A program made the translations under genes and the position numbers. A stretch of DNA of 20,974 bases. Origin: JBOFFC01 sp051648405. GTDB lineage: Bacteria > Planctomycetota > Planctomycetia > Pirellulales > Lacipirellulaceae. The notes beneath the pieces were generated by a model. It had not been told where the DNA came from and did no database searches. It was given only the letters and a program-made list of their open reading frames with translations. Where the stretch lies: assembly GCA_051648405.1 (NCBI GenBank), contig JBOFFC010000023.1:1-20974 (forward strand), in the 5' to 3' direction. Within the stretch, counting starts at the first letter, position 1. The number at the start of each line of letters is the position of its first letter. Of the stretch, positions 1 to 6,357 are shown piece after piece.

Positions 1-1
1 C

Positions 2-127
2 CGGCGCCACTCGCCACCCACCTTCCGACGACTGATCCACTGCGTCGGTCAGGCCCTCTCTCGGATCACCCCACAAGACTGCTTCGGATACTTCTATCAC
101 TGCAACTACTGCGGCACACTCACCTAG
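2..127 (+). CDS. IS630-family transposase, C-terminal end (5' end outside window)
   Basis: The frame starting at base 2 is open from the window edge and ends with TAG at 125-127, giving 41 residues. They include RRLIHCVGQALSRITPQDC and end in GYFYHCNYCGTLT. A 'GEALARVTPQEC..YFRHCGY'-like ending, just upstream of the stop, is typical of IS630-family DDE transposases. The catalytic DDE residues would be upstream of the window. The local base composition is less GC-rich than the rest, which fits an inserted element. I could not place the IS right end; no inverted repeat can be matched without the left end. Confidence 0.6.
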   Translation, partial: RRHSPPTFRRLIHCVGQALSRITPQDCFGYFYHCNYCGTLT

Positions 128-241
128 AAAGTGCTGTAATCATCGCAAAGCCCTCCCGGAGACGCACCCACGCTACGCACCTTACCCAACCTCCGGAAAC
201 GCGTCACGAGTGACAGCTTGAAAGGGATGGCTCTCGGGAAC

Positions 242-550
242 TCATCCCCAAACGCTAGACGATCTCGCCCCACAGCGCAATAGCGCAGGGCGGTAAACAA
301 GTACGTGCAGCCCCGGGATAAATCTCGACGTGTAGCTTCGGTTGCTCGACGTGTTGCCGTACTGGAAGCGGACGATCGCCGTGCAGGCGAGCCACAGCCC
401 TTCCTTGGCAGCTTCGCTCACCAAGAGGTGCGGCAGCGGCTGGTAGACGCCGCGGGCGGCGTGGAGTCTGGCGGGCTTGGGCGCCGGGCTGCCGGTGACG
501 GGGCCACCGGCAGTTCGACCAGCTGAGGTGCGAGGGAGGTCACGCGTCAC
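242..550 (-). CDS. Hypothetical protein, possibly 3'-altered by the neighbouring IS
   Basis: A GTG start at 550 overlaps the end of the preceding minus-strand gene by 11 bases, as in a tightly packed operon, and gives 102 residues. The middle part (including LPHLLVSEAAKEGLWLACTA) has a strongly GC-rich third codon position, as expected of a real gene here. From about residue 66 (roughly base 355 leftwards) the codon use becomes much less biased and the composition drops. I therefore suspect the true C-terminus was replaced or cut by the IS630-type element to the left. I recognise no family. The plus-strand reading of the same stretch is a weaker alternative. Confidence 0.35.
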   Translation of the reverse strand: MTRDLPRTSAGRTAGGPVTGSPAPKPARLHAARGVYQPLPHLLVSEAAKEGLWLACTAIVRFQYGNTSSNRSYTSRFIPGLHVLVYRPALLRCGARSSSVWG

Positions 551-818
551 CCTCGTTCCCGACGCCGTGACGGTCGAATTCGCGGCGAACCGCTTCGACC
601 CATCGATCGACGTCGGGGTCGATCGCGCCGCGGCCCAGCTCCTGGAGACGCCGGTTCGCCAGCTCGGCGATCGTCTCCGCCCAACGGCTGACCACCGACG
701 ACGGGTTGTTCTCGGCGTAGAGCAGCACGTCCGCTGCGTCGAGCAGGTACTGCAACTGGGCCCGCCGTGCGGCCGGGGACTTGCGTCCCCGACCGGCGTT
801 GTCGCCAGGGCGGCTCAT
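540..818 (-). CDS. Hypothetical protein, 92 aa
   Basis: The ATG at 816-818 overlaps the TGA of the upstream gene as ATGA, which implies translational coupling. The product is a small, mostly helical, charged protein with a basic N-terminus (GRGRKSPAARRAQL) followed by helices rich in alanine and leucine (AELANRRLQELGRG). No signal peptide or membrane segment is visible and I recognise no family. It sits as the second gene of a minus-strand cluster of three (1099 to 242). The cluster resembles the short accessory-protein operons of plasmids and integrative elements, but no function can be assigned. Confidence 0.65.
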   Translation of the reverse strand: MSRPGDNAGRGRKSPAARRAQLQYLLDAADVLLYAENNPSSVVSRWAETIAELANRRLQELGRGAIDPDVDRWVEAVRREFDRHGVGNEGDA

Positions 819-1099
819 AGGGAGTCACCGGCGTCGGCGGCTTCGGCAGGCTCTGCCGCGTACGCCGCCGCGATCACGTCGTAGGCCTTCGCCGCCAGGT
901 GGGCGACGCGGAGCAGCTCGTTGCGGCTGAAGCGGTTGCTGTCCTTCCAGGCGCCCGAGTTGTCGGTGTAGCTGCGCGAGAGCTCGACCGAGTAGCGGAC
1001 TTTCCCTTCGGCGCTCGTGTTCTTCCAGACGGTCGCCTTGAGGCTTCCGTCGCGGACCGACGCGTAGGGCTTGTTGGGGTTGGTGGTTGTCGTCGTCAT
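815..1099 (-). CDS. Small mobile-element protein, 94 aa (possible ssDNA-binding-like fold)
   Basis: The start at 1099 is preceded by a good Shine-Dalgarno (AAGGAG) about six bases upstream, better than any start further upstream. After a Thr-rich N-terminus (MTTTTTNPNKPYASVRDG) come strand-like segments KATVWKNTSAEG and VRYSVELSRSY, then WKDSNRFSRNELLRVAHLA and an Ala-rich C-terminal helix. Short proteins with the pattern 'KATVWKN...YSVxLSRxYxD...WKDSxxFxRxELLxVAxLA' recur in plasmids and integrative elements as I know them. A single-stranded DNA-binding or PC4-like fold is my guess, not something the sequence proves. It is the first gene of the cluster. Confidence 0.72.
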   Translation of the reverse strand: MTTTTTNPNKPYASVRDGSLKATVWKNTSAEGKVRYSVELSRSYTDNSGAWKDSNRFSRNELLRVAHLAAKAYDVIAAAYAAEPAEAADAGDSL

Positions 1100-1649
1100 G
1101 GTGTTCTCCTTGGTTGGGGTTGAAGTGACTGATGCAATCGCTTGAGCCCCCCGGCTGAGGGAGACGGTCAAGGGTCTGCACGCAGTGCCGGCCGAAGAGG
1201 GGTGCCCCGCAGGGGCGGGGCCCCTCTGCAGGACCGCCCTTGAACGGCGACCGGAGGGGGGCAGATTGCAGCAGACAGTCACGGCGACCCCGGACCCGAG
1301 GGGTGAACGCGACACGGGCCGCCTCCCGCCGTCAGCCCTCGGCCTGTCGATCCGGGGCCGAACCGGCGTACGCCCGTCGTGAACGAACGCCGAAGAGCGG
1401 ATCGCGCCGATGCGTAGCGCTGCCCACTGCGGACACCATCGACGAGGTGTTGGGGGACAGAGCACCTTCGCCTTGAGCTACCGCGGGCTTCGTCAGCACG
1501 GCGCAAGGAGCACGGCGTACAGCGGCCGCAAGTCAGTTCGGAGGGCGCGACCGAACGCGTTGGTGATCCGCAAGCACTGCGTCGCCGGAGGCAGACGAAG
1601 GGACCGAGCAGCAGGCGCAGCAGGTAGGGCGTAGCCAAGCCGCGTGACG
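1100..1649. other. 550-bp stretch with no supportable gene
   Basis: Open frames exist on both strands but all look like composition-driven shadows: Arg/Ser/Pro-rich translations, no plausible ribosome binding site, no recognisable motif. It should contain the promoter of the minus-strand cluster that starts at 1099 and the 3' end of the toxin transcript. It also holds two hairpins, listed separately, and a smaller one with arms ACACC/GGTGT at 1433-1450. It could be a decayed gene or a cis-acting site of the element; I cannot tell which. Confidence 0.5.
1196..1227. repeat. Very GC-rich nested hairpin
   Basis: Outer arms AGAGGGG (1196-1202) and CCCCTCT (1221-1227) enclose inner arms GCCCC (1204-1208) and GGGGC (1212-1216) with a 3-nt loop GCA. 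There is no T-run on either side, so it is not a standard intrinsic terminator. It lies about 100 bp upstream of the minus-strand cluster and could be part of that leader or a protein-binding palindrome. Confidence 0.5.
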
Positions 1650-1656
1650 CTACGCC
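1628..1656. repeat. 8-bp inverted repeat spanning the toxin stop codon
   Basis: GGCGTAGC (1628-1635) and GCTACGCC (1649-1656) are perfectly complementary with a 13-nt loop. The TAG stop of the PIN toxin gene (1650-1652) lies inside the right arm. As a transcript end of the minus-strand toxin/antitoxin operon it would form a stable stem, but no U-tract follows, so a Rho-independent terminator is not shown. Confidence 0.4.
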
Positions 1657-2063
1657 AACACCGTGAGCGAGCGCCCGTCGGCAGTCCGGAAGACGGCGAA
1701 GTCCTTGGGATCGACCGTGAACACGGCGTCGATCCCCTCCCGCTCGGCGAGGTGCATCAGGCTCGCGTCCGCGAGCGACAGAGACTGGTCGGCGTACTTC
1801 TGCAGGATGCCGGCGATCAGCGCGGAGTCCGACTGACCGATCGGCAGGACGGTGAGCGTCCCGTCGGCCACCGAGCCAAGTAGGACCTGCACTTCCCGCG
1901 GGTGTCGGCGGAGGAGGTATGCCGCCTCCGTGATGACGGGCCAGCTCGTGACCAACCGGCCTTGTATCTGCGGCGCGAGCGCCAGGACCCGTTCGCGGTG
2001 CTGATCGGCCGTGTTGCGGAACGCGACCAGCGGGCCGGTGTCGATGAGCGTCGGCCGGGTCAT
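1650..2063 (-). CDS. PIN-domain ribonuclease toxin (VapC-like)
   Basis: This 137-aa protein has the hallmarks of a PIN-domain RNase. The N-terminal strand ends in LIDTGPLVA with D8, then ITEAAYLL with E46, LADASLMHLA with D99, and a C-terminal FTVDPKDFAVFR with D118 or D121. These give the acidic residues that bind Mg2+ in PIN nucleases. The length matches the family (about 125-145 aa). Its ATG overlaps the stop of the upstream antitoxin gene (ATGA), so the two should be translated together. VapC-type toxins cleave RNA, often tRNA; the actual substrate here is unknown. Such pairs commonly stabilise mobile elements. Confidence 0.9.
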   Translation of the reverse strand: MTRPTLIDTGPLVAFRNTADQHRERVLALAPQIQGRLVTSWPVITEAAYLLRRHPREVQVLLGSVADGTLTVLPIGQSDSALIAGILQKYADQSLSLADASLMHLAEREGIDAVFTVDPKDFAVFRTADGRSLTVLA

Positions 2064-2314
2064 TCGCCGAAGCCTTCCATGTGCTTGGGATTGCTCGACA
2101 GGTCCGCAGGGTAGTCGGAGCCCCCTCCGATCAAGCCCGAGGCGACCGCCGCTTCGTAAAACGACCTCGGTCGGGCGCCGTTGGGGCCGGCGCCCGTCAT
2201 GGGGGCCGCGCGGCCCTGAAGCTCCTTCTTGACGGCCCGTTCGACGAACGCGGACACGTCCCGCTCCGTGGCGGCGACGGCTCGATAGGTGTCTTCGGAT
2301 ATCTCGACTTGCAT
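2060..2314 (-). CDS. Antitoxin partner of the PIN toxin
   Basis: The start at 2314 is chosen because GGAGGAA lies at good spacing upstream and the predicted promoter -10 (2337-2342) would overlap any more upstream start. The 84-aa product begins MQVEISEDTYRAVAATERD, a short beta/helix segment as in small ribbon-helix-helix or related antitoxins. It continues with FVERAVKKELQ and a Gly/Pro/Ser-rich C-terminal tail (SFYEAAVASGLIGGGSDYP) that may wrap the toxin. It overlaps the toxin gene by four bases. Its role is inferred mainly from this arrangement: the antitoxin neutralises the PIN RNase and usually represses its own promoter. Confidence 0.8.
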   Translation of the reverse strand: MQVEISEDTYRAVAATERDVSAFVERAVKKELQGRAAPMTGAGPNGARPRSFYEAAVASGLIGGGSDYPADLSSNPKHMEGFGE

Positions 2315-2336
2315 GGCGGCTTCCTCCGTCTTCAAG

Positions 2337-2364
2337 AGTATCACGGGGCGTTCGCCGAGGTCAA
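2337..2364 (-). promoter_or_regulatory. Putative promoter of the toxin/antitoxin operon
   Basis: Read on the minus strand there is a -35 box TTGACC (2364-2359), a 16-bp spacer and a -10 box GATACT (2342-2337). This puts transcription start near 2330, about 15 bases before the antitoxin start. The match to the sigma-70 consensus is fair (5/6 and 4/6). Confidence 0.45.
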
Positions 2365-2454
2365 AGCCTTTCGGGCACGCGCCGTGATCTGGCGGCGTCC
2401 ATGCAGCGCACGAGGCGCTTGCGCCGCGGCCGCTCGCCGTGGTATGGCTGCCCG

Positions 2455-2940
2455 ATGACCGAGCGACGCGTCACCTTCAGCACCAACCTCGCCCCGAGCG
2501 GACGGACACTCCCGTACCGGCGTCGCCCGCGACTGTTATCCCCCGGCGAGCGGCGGTTCTACGCGGCGCTCGTCGAGGCCGTCGGCGACCGCTACGCGGT
2601 CAACCTCAAGGCGCGGCTCCTGGACCTGATCGAGCCGACCGAAGGGCTGGCGAGCGTCGCCGGGCGGAAGATCAGCCAGCGGCACGTTGACTTCGTCCTC
2701 GTCGACCCGAAGACAACCCGCGTCGTCGCCTGCATTGAGCTCGACGACGCCACACACCTTACCGCCGAGCGAGCGGAGAAGGACGCCTACCTGGCCGCTG
2801 CCCTGGCGTCGGCCGGTGTGGTGCTCGTCCGCTTCCCCATCTACAAGCGCTACGAGCCCGAACGCATTCGCCGGGCGTTTCTGGGGGCCGTGGGGCGCAG
2901 CGCGCGGCCGGCGTCGGCGGGAGAAATAGCGGAAAATTAA
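2455..2940 (+). CDS. DUF2726-type putative nuclease
   Basis: The chosen ATG at 2455 (MTERRVTFST) gives 161 aa; an in-frame ATG at 2401 would add 18 Arg-rich residues and looks less likely. The core reads LLSPGERRFYAALVEAV (E32), ISQRHVDFVLVD (D79), VVACIELDD (E95), then ERAEKDAYLAAALASAGVVLVRFP. This order is typical of DUF2726, a family related to the PD-(D/E)XK / very-short-patch-repair nuclease fold, and the E-D-E set is consistent with a metal-binding site. No other domain is attached, so it is the minimal form. It stands alone on the plus strand between the toxin/antitoxin pair and an unknown gene. Its substrate is unknown; a role in DNA processing or defence is inference. Confidence 0.75.
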   Translation: MTERRVTFSTNLAPSGRTLPYRRRPRLLSPGERRFYAALVEAVGDRYAVNLKARLLDLIEPTEGLASVAGRKISQRHVDFVLVDPKTTRVVACIELDDATHLTAERAEKDAYLAAALASAGVVLVRFPIYKRYEPERIRRAFLGAVGRSARPASAGEIAEN

Positions 2941-2998
2941 GCGGTTTCTCGCGGCGCCAGCGCCCTCGCGCGCGATACTCGGGTCCGACAATTCTGCC

Positions 2999-3028
2999 TT
3001 GACACGGGTCCGCCGAGTGTGCTGGAGT
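2999..3028 (+). promoter_or_regulatory. Putative promoter of the 140-aa gene
   Basis: A perfect -35 box TTGACA (2999-3004) is followed after 18 bp by TGGAGT (3023-3028), a weak -10 preceded by an extended-10 TG (3020-3021). It lies 25 bases before the start codon at 3053, so the 5' leader would be short and contain the ribosome binding site GGAG. Confidence 0.4.
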
Positions 3029-3052
3029 CGGACGCATGCACGGAGATCCCCG

Positions 3053-3475
3053 ATGACCGCTGACAACCCGAAGACGATGAGCCTGCTCGAGGGGTTCCTG
3101 TGGGCCCGTCGGTGCCACCACTTGCGACGCGACTGGGAGGCCGGTCGTTTGTCGCAACGCGCGGCCGAAGCGCTTTCTCCCAAGCTCCGAGCGGAGGTGG
3201 CGGACGTCACGATCCTCGGCTACGAGGACCTCGCCGACGAAGAGTTCACGCGACCCGGGTTTGTGGCGATCGAGCGCGCTTGGCGCGACACGCGCTCGCT
3301 GTGCACCCTTTTCCGACGGATGAAGACGGCCCCCCACCGCCTCGGGGGGGACGACCCGACGGTTGTGCGCCGAGGTCTTTTTCAGTCGCAGCGTGCCTTC
3401 GAGCTCCGCCAAGGTCTTGAAGCCGCCGAAGCGGCTAACGCGTTGTTCCGCAACCTGGGCCTGGAACGAGACTAG
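3053..3475 (+). CDS. Hypothetical protein, 140 aa
   Basis: The ATG at 3053 has GGAG seven bases upstream and a promoter-like TTGACA box just before it, which favours it over the upstream start at 2999 that would overlap that box. The product is charged and predominantly helical (LLEGFLWARRCHHLRRDWEA, AWRDTRSLCTLFRRMK, QGLEAAEAANALFRNLG), with no membrane segment or signal peptide. I recognise no family. It ends 38 bp before the convergent regulator gene. Confidence 0.6.
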   Translation: MTADNPKTMSLLEGFLWARRCHHLRRDWEAGRLSQRAAEALSPKLRAEVADVTILGYEDLADEEFTRPGFVAIERAWRDTRSLCTLFRRMKTAPHRLGGDDPTVVRRGLFQSQRAFELRQGLEAAEAANALFRNLGLERD

Positions 3476-3513
3476 CAACACGCCCTTCGAGAACGTCGAC
3501 AGAAAGCGCCGGG

Positions 3514-4590
3514 TCAAGCGCTGCCATCACCCGACAGCAAGAGTTCAAGCTGCTCGCAGCGGTCGAGTGCTTCCAGTTGACGCTCCGCGTGGGTCAACAG
3601 GATCGGGGCGATGCGGGTCCGCCGACAGGTCTTCGACGCGACTTCTTCGTGAAGCGCCACGAGGTCGGTGAGCTGCTGGTTGTTGAACTGCTGCAGCTGC
3701 ACCGCGTACTCTTCGCTCTCTCGCCCCAATACCATCGCGAGCAACTGCCGCATCCGCATCAGTGGCTGATCGCACAACTCGATCGCCTGCCGCAGGAGCG
3801 TTCGCAGCTCGGGGATCGTCGTGCACGACTCGTGGAGGGCGGCGTCCGCGTCTCGAAAGTCGAGAGTGTGCGCCACACTCCTTCGTGCAACCTTGATCTG
3901 CTCCTGCAGGAGGAAGGCGTACTGCGCGCGGCGCTTCTTGACACCACAAAGCTGCACGACCTGCGTCACTTCGAGCTGCACGCGGATACGAATGACCTGC
4001 TGAAGTTCCGACTTCGTGAGCGTCTTCAAGAAGTAAGCGCCGGTCTTCTCACATCGGATCGCGAACCCGTCGCGTTGCAGCTTGGCGCACGCGGACTGGA
4101 TCACGGACTCTTTCTGCGAGCAGCCGGCGAACTTTGGCCCCGACACGATTTCCCGCAGCACGTCGCGGAGGTCGGTGTGTCGCGGCGCGACACGGTCGCC
4201 CGGTTCGCGGCCCGCGTTGTCGCTCCCCTCGACGTACAGCGAGACCTCGCTGCTGAGGATCCGCCGCACGACCTCGTCGCGGGCGTCCCGCTCGAACTGC
4301 GTCAGCCGTTCGTCGCGCACTCCGTCGTCCACGACGAGGTAGCCCGTGTGCTGCCCGAAGTGGTGTTCGAGTTGCCTCGCGCTGCACGGTCGGCAGTACC
4401 CTCTGGCCCGCGCCGCTTGCAGCGTCTCCTTCGCCATCGCCTTGTATTCCCGAAGGAACGCTTCCCAGGACCCGTGCTTGCGCTCCGCGAGCTTGACGAG
4501 TCGCTCCACGTCGATGCGCTCGGAGCGACTGCCCGGTTCCGCCTTCGGCTTCAGCGGCCTCTGGTCTGACTTTCGCCGACGTTTCGCCAT
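3514..4590 (-). CDS. GntR/FadR-like (FCD) transcriptional regulator with N-terminal extension
   Basis: The start at 4590 (MAKRRRK) is chosen for its AAGGAG ribosome binding site; 358 aa result. The C-terminal half resembles the FCD ligand-binding domain of FadR-subfamily GntR regulators: RIRVQLEVTQ (about 201-210), DADAALHESC (D250, H253), LVALHEEV (H313) and LLTHAERQLEAL (H334). Those Asp and His residues correspond to metal/ligand residues of FCD. Before it, residues about 138-190 (LRDVLREIV...LQRDGFAIRCEKTGAYF) resemble the second half of a winged helix. Residues 1-135 are unusual: a basic tail, a helical segment, a CRPC motif and an acidic stretch, and no canonical GntR HTH is obvious there. 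It is transcribed away from the TerY-P operon and is the natural candidate to control it. Confidence 0.65.
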   Translation of the reverse strand: MAKRRRKSDQRPLKPKAEPGSRSERIDVERLVKLAERKHGSWEAFLREYKAMAKETLQAARARGYCRPCSARQLEHHFGQHTGYLVVDDGVRDERLTQFERDARDEVVRRILSSEVSLYVEGSDNAGREPGDRVAPRHTDLRDVLREIVSGPKFAGCSQKESVIQSACAKLQRDGFAIRCEKTGAYFLKTLTKSELQQVIRIRVQLEVTQVVQLCGVKKRRAQYAFLLQEQIKVARRSVAHTLDFRDADAALHESCTTIPELRTLLRQAIELCDQPLMRMRQLLAMVLGRESEEYAVQLQQFNNQQLTDLVALHEEVASKTCRRTRIAPILLTHAERQLEALDRCEQLELLLSGDGSA

Positions 4591-4717
4591 GTCCCTCTCC
4601 TTGCCGGAAGGAACTCGCTCGGGGACGTGAATTCGAGGCGTCAATGGAGCATTGCCGCCGATCGCCATCAAGTACGTTGCGATAGAGAAACGCCGCGCAG
4701 AACGAGAGAAATAGCGA

Positions 4718-4733
4718 GCCGCTAGATAGCGGC
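4718..4733. promoter_or_regulatory. 16-bp palindrome, candidate operator
   Basis: GCCGCTA and TAGCGGC flank a two-base centre in the 274-bp divergent region between the FCD-like regulator (start 4590) and the TerY-P operon (start 4865). The perfect seven-base arms and the position are what one expects of a dimeric regulator's binding site. Which protein binds it is not shown. Confidence 0.45.
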
Positions 4734-4864
4734 CGCTTGTAGTTCTGTCATTCCGCTCCGCAGCGCGTAGCACCCACGCAAAGCGTCGCTAGGGTGATCG
4801 GAGGTGGCGAAGCCGTCACGCATCGCGCGACCGCCGCCGGGTCACGTCAGCGAGGGGGTGTGCG

Positions 4865-5575
4865 ATGAAGAGCTACTTCGGGGGCGCGGTTCCAGGCGAC
4901 CTGGGCTCGGTGATCGATGAGGTCGCGTTCGCCACGGGCGCCGCAAAGGTCGTCCCGGTCCTGATCGTTTGCGACACGTCTTCTTCGATGGAGGCCGTCT
5001 CCGCCGACGGAGACGGAGAGCCGGTCCCTCGCCACGTCGGGATGCAGAGGGGGATCGAATCGGCGCTCGCCTACATGCGGTCCAATCCGACGCTCGCCGC
5101 GGGGGGCCAGGTGGGCTTCGTGCGGTTCGGCGACGCAGTCCGCGAGTCGCCCTTCTGCCCCGTGGCGAGCGTCGAGGTCCCGGACTTTCGCCCGGGGGGG
5201 ATGACGCCGATGTGCGCGGCGTTCGAGCTGGCCGGCAAAGTCGTGACGCGTCACGCGCAGGAGCTGAACCGTCGGCAGGTGCGCTACGCCGCCTCGACCG
5301 TGGTGGTGATCAGTGACGGCGGGTCGAGCGACGGCGACCCCCGCGCGTCGGTCGGGAAGCTCCGCGACCTGCACGATCGGCGCTGCATCTGCCTGATCGG
5401 CCTCGGGGTCGACGAGCAGGACCGGCAACGGTTGGAGGAGATGGGGTTCCCCATCACCCTCGCGGTCTCCAAAGTCTCGTGGGCCGAGGCGATCCAGACC
5501 GCGACCCGTTCGGCGGTCGCCCTGGCCCGCGGGCAGCGCCCCACGGCGAGCGACCTGACGGAGGGCGTGGAATGA
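4865..5575 (+). CDS. TerY-like von Willebrand factor A protein
   Basis: A 236-aa vWA domain with a complete metal-ion-dependent adhesion site: VCDTSSSM (D37, S39, S41), GGMTPM (T114) and VVVISDGGSSDG (D151). There is no signal peptide or membrane segment, so it is cytoplasmic like TerY. A strong GA-rich ribosome binding site (GAGGGGG) precedes the ATG. It is the first gene of a plus-strand operon and its last codons overlap the phosphatase start as ATGA. In TerY-P triads a vWA protein, a PP2C phosphatase and a zinc-ribbon kinase occur together. The vWA protein is thought to bind divalent metal and partner proteins and to be a target of the kinase/phosphatase pair. The family assignment is firm; the biological role here is inferred. 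Confidence 0.9.
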   Translation: MKSYFGGAVPGDLGSVIDEVAFATGAAKVVPVLIVCDTSSSMEAVSADGDGEPVPRHVGMQRGIESALAYMRSNPTLAAGGQVGFVRFGDAVRESPFCPVASVEVPDFRPGGMTPMCAAFELAGKVVTRHAQELNRRQVRYAASTVVVISDGGSSDGDPRASVGKLRDLHDRRCICLIGLGVDEQDRQRLEEMGFPITLAVSKVSWAEAIQTATRSAVALARGQRPTASDLTEGVE

Positions 5576-6327
5576 GCCCGGGCGGCATCGAGGGGGCGGC
5601 CGCGGGCTTGACGGTCTCGGCGCCGGGGGCGGGTCACCTCGCCTCCGGCGCGGGCTGCCAAGACGCCGCGCGGCTGGAGCGGATCGACGATCGGCGCTGG
5701 GCGTTCGCCGTCGCCGACGGGGCGGGGAGCGCCCCGTTGGGGGGCGAGGGGGCGAGCTTGGCGGTCGAGGCAGCGATCCGCAGCCTCGTGACGAGTGGCG
5801 TCGCTCCGGAGGACGACGCGTGGCGCGTGGTGCTCAGCAAAGCGCTCATCGCCGCGCACGTCGAGTCCCGCTACCGGGCCCGCGCGCTCGGCCGAGAACA
5901 GAGTGACTTCTCGGCGACGCTGATGCTGGGGGTGGTCGCGCCGACGGGTTACATGGTGGCTCAGGTCGGGGATGGGGTGCTGGTGGTCGAACACGAAGAC
6001 GCCTCGCTTGAAACGGTGCTGCGAGACCGGAAGCAAGGGCCGGTGAACGTCTCGGCGTTCGTCACCGACACCACGTTCCTCCGCCAGTCCCGCTACGCAC
6101 GCGACACGAGGCCGCTGGCGGGTGTCTTCGCCACGACCGACGGCCTCGAAGGCTTGGCCACCACCCCCGACGGGCGGCCCTTCGGCGGCTTCATCCTGCC
6201 GCTGCTGCGCCGCGTTCGCGACAACCGGGTCGAGGACGCCCGGCGAGAAATCGAAGAGCTGTTGACGAGCGACCGCCTCCGCGCGGCGACCGACGACGAC
6301 GTAACCGTGCTGATCGTTCGTTTGTAG
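5572..6327 (+). CDS. PP2C-family protein phosphatase (TerY-P triad)
   Basis: A 251-aa protein phosphatase 2C with the family motifs in order: SGAGCQDAARL (D31), AVADGAGSAPLGGEGAS (D49, G50), FSATLMLGVV, AQVGDGVLVV (D134), FATTDGLEGL (D190) and a C-terminal DDDVTVLIVRL. Those aspartates bind the two catalytic Mn/Mg ions; GAGCQDA replaces the more usual R..NED. The start at 5572 is set by the ATGA overlap with the vWA gene. It should dephosphorylate Ser/Thr residues put on by the kinase encoded next, 30 bp downstream, with the vWA protein as the likely shared partner. Confidence 0.9.
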   Translation: MSPGGIEGAAAGLTVSAPGAGHLASGAGCQDAARLERIDDRRWAFAVADGAGSAPLGGEGASLAVEAAIRSLVTSGVAPEDDAWRVVLSKALIAAHVESRYRARALGREQSDFSATLMLGVVAPTGYMVAQVGDGVLVVEHEDASLETVLRDRKQGPVNVSAFVTDTTFLRQSRYARDTRPLAGVFATTDGLEGLATTPDGRPFGGFILPLLRRVRDNRVEDARREIEELLTSDRLRAATDDDVTVLIVRL

Positions 6328-6357
6328 ACCGCCCGCGACGACCCAAGGAGAGCGACC

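Noticed and set aside
1..1100. Second attachment site of the island within the window
   Set aside because: I looked for a copy of the tRNA-Lys 3' end in the left part and found none, so the other end must lie outside.
1279..1638. A 119-codon minus-strand frame in the 550-bp gap
   Set aside because: Rich in Arg, Ser, Gly and Cys with no regular secondary-structure pattern; overlapping frames on the other strand are equally long.
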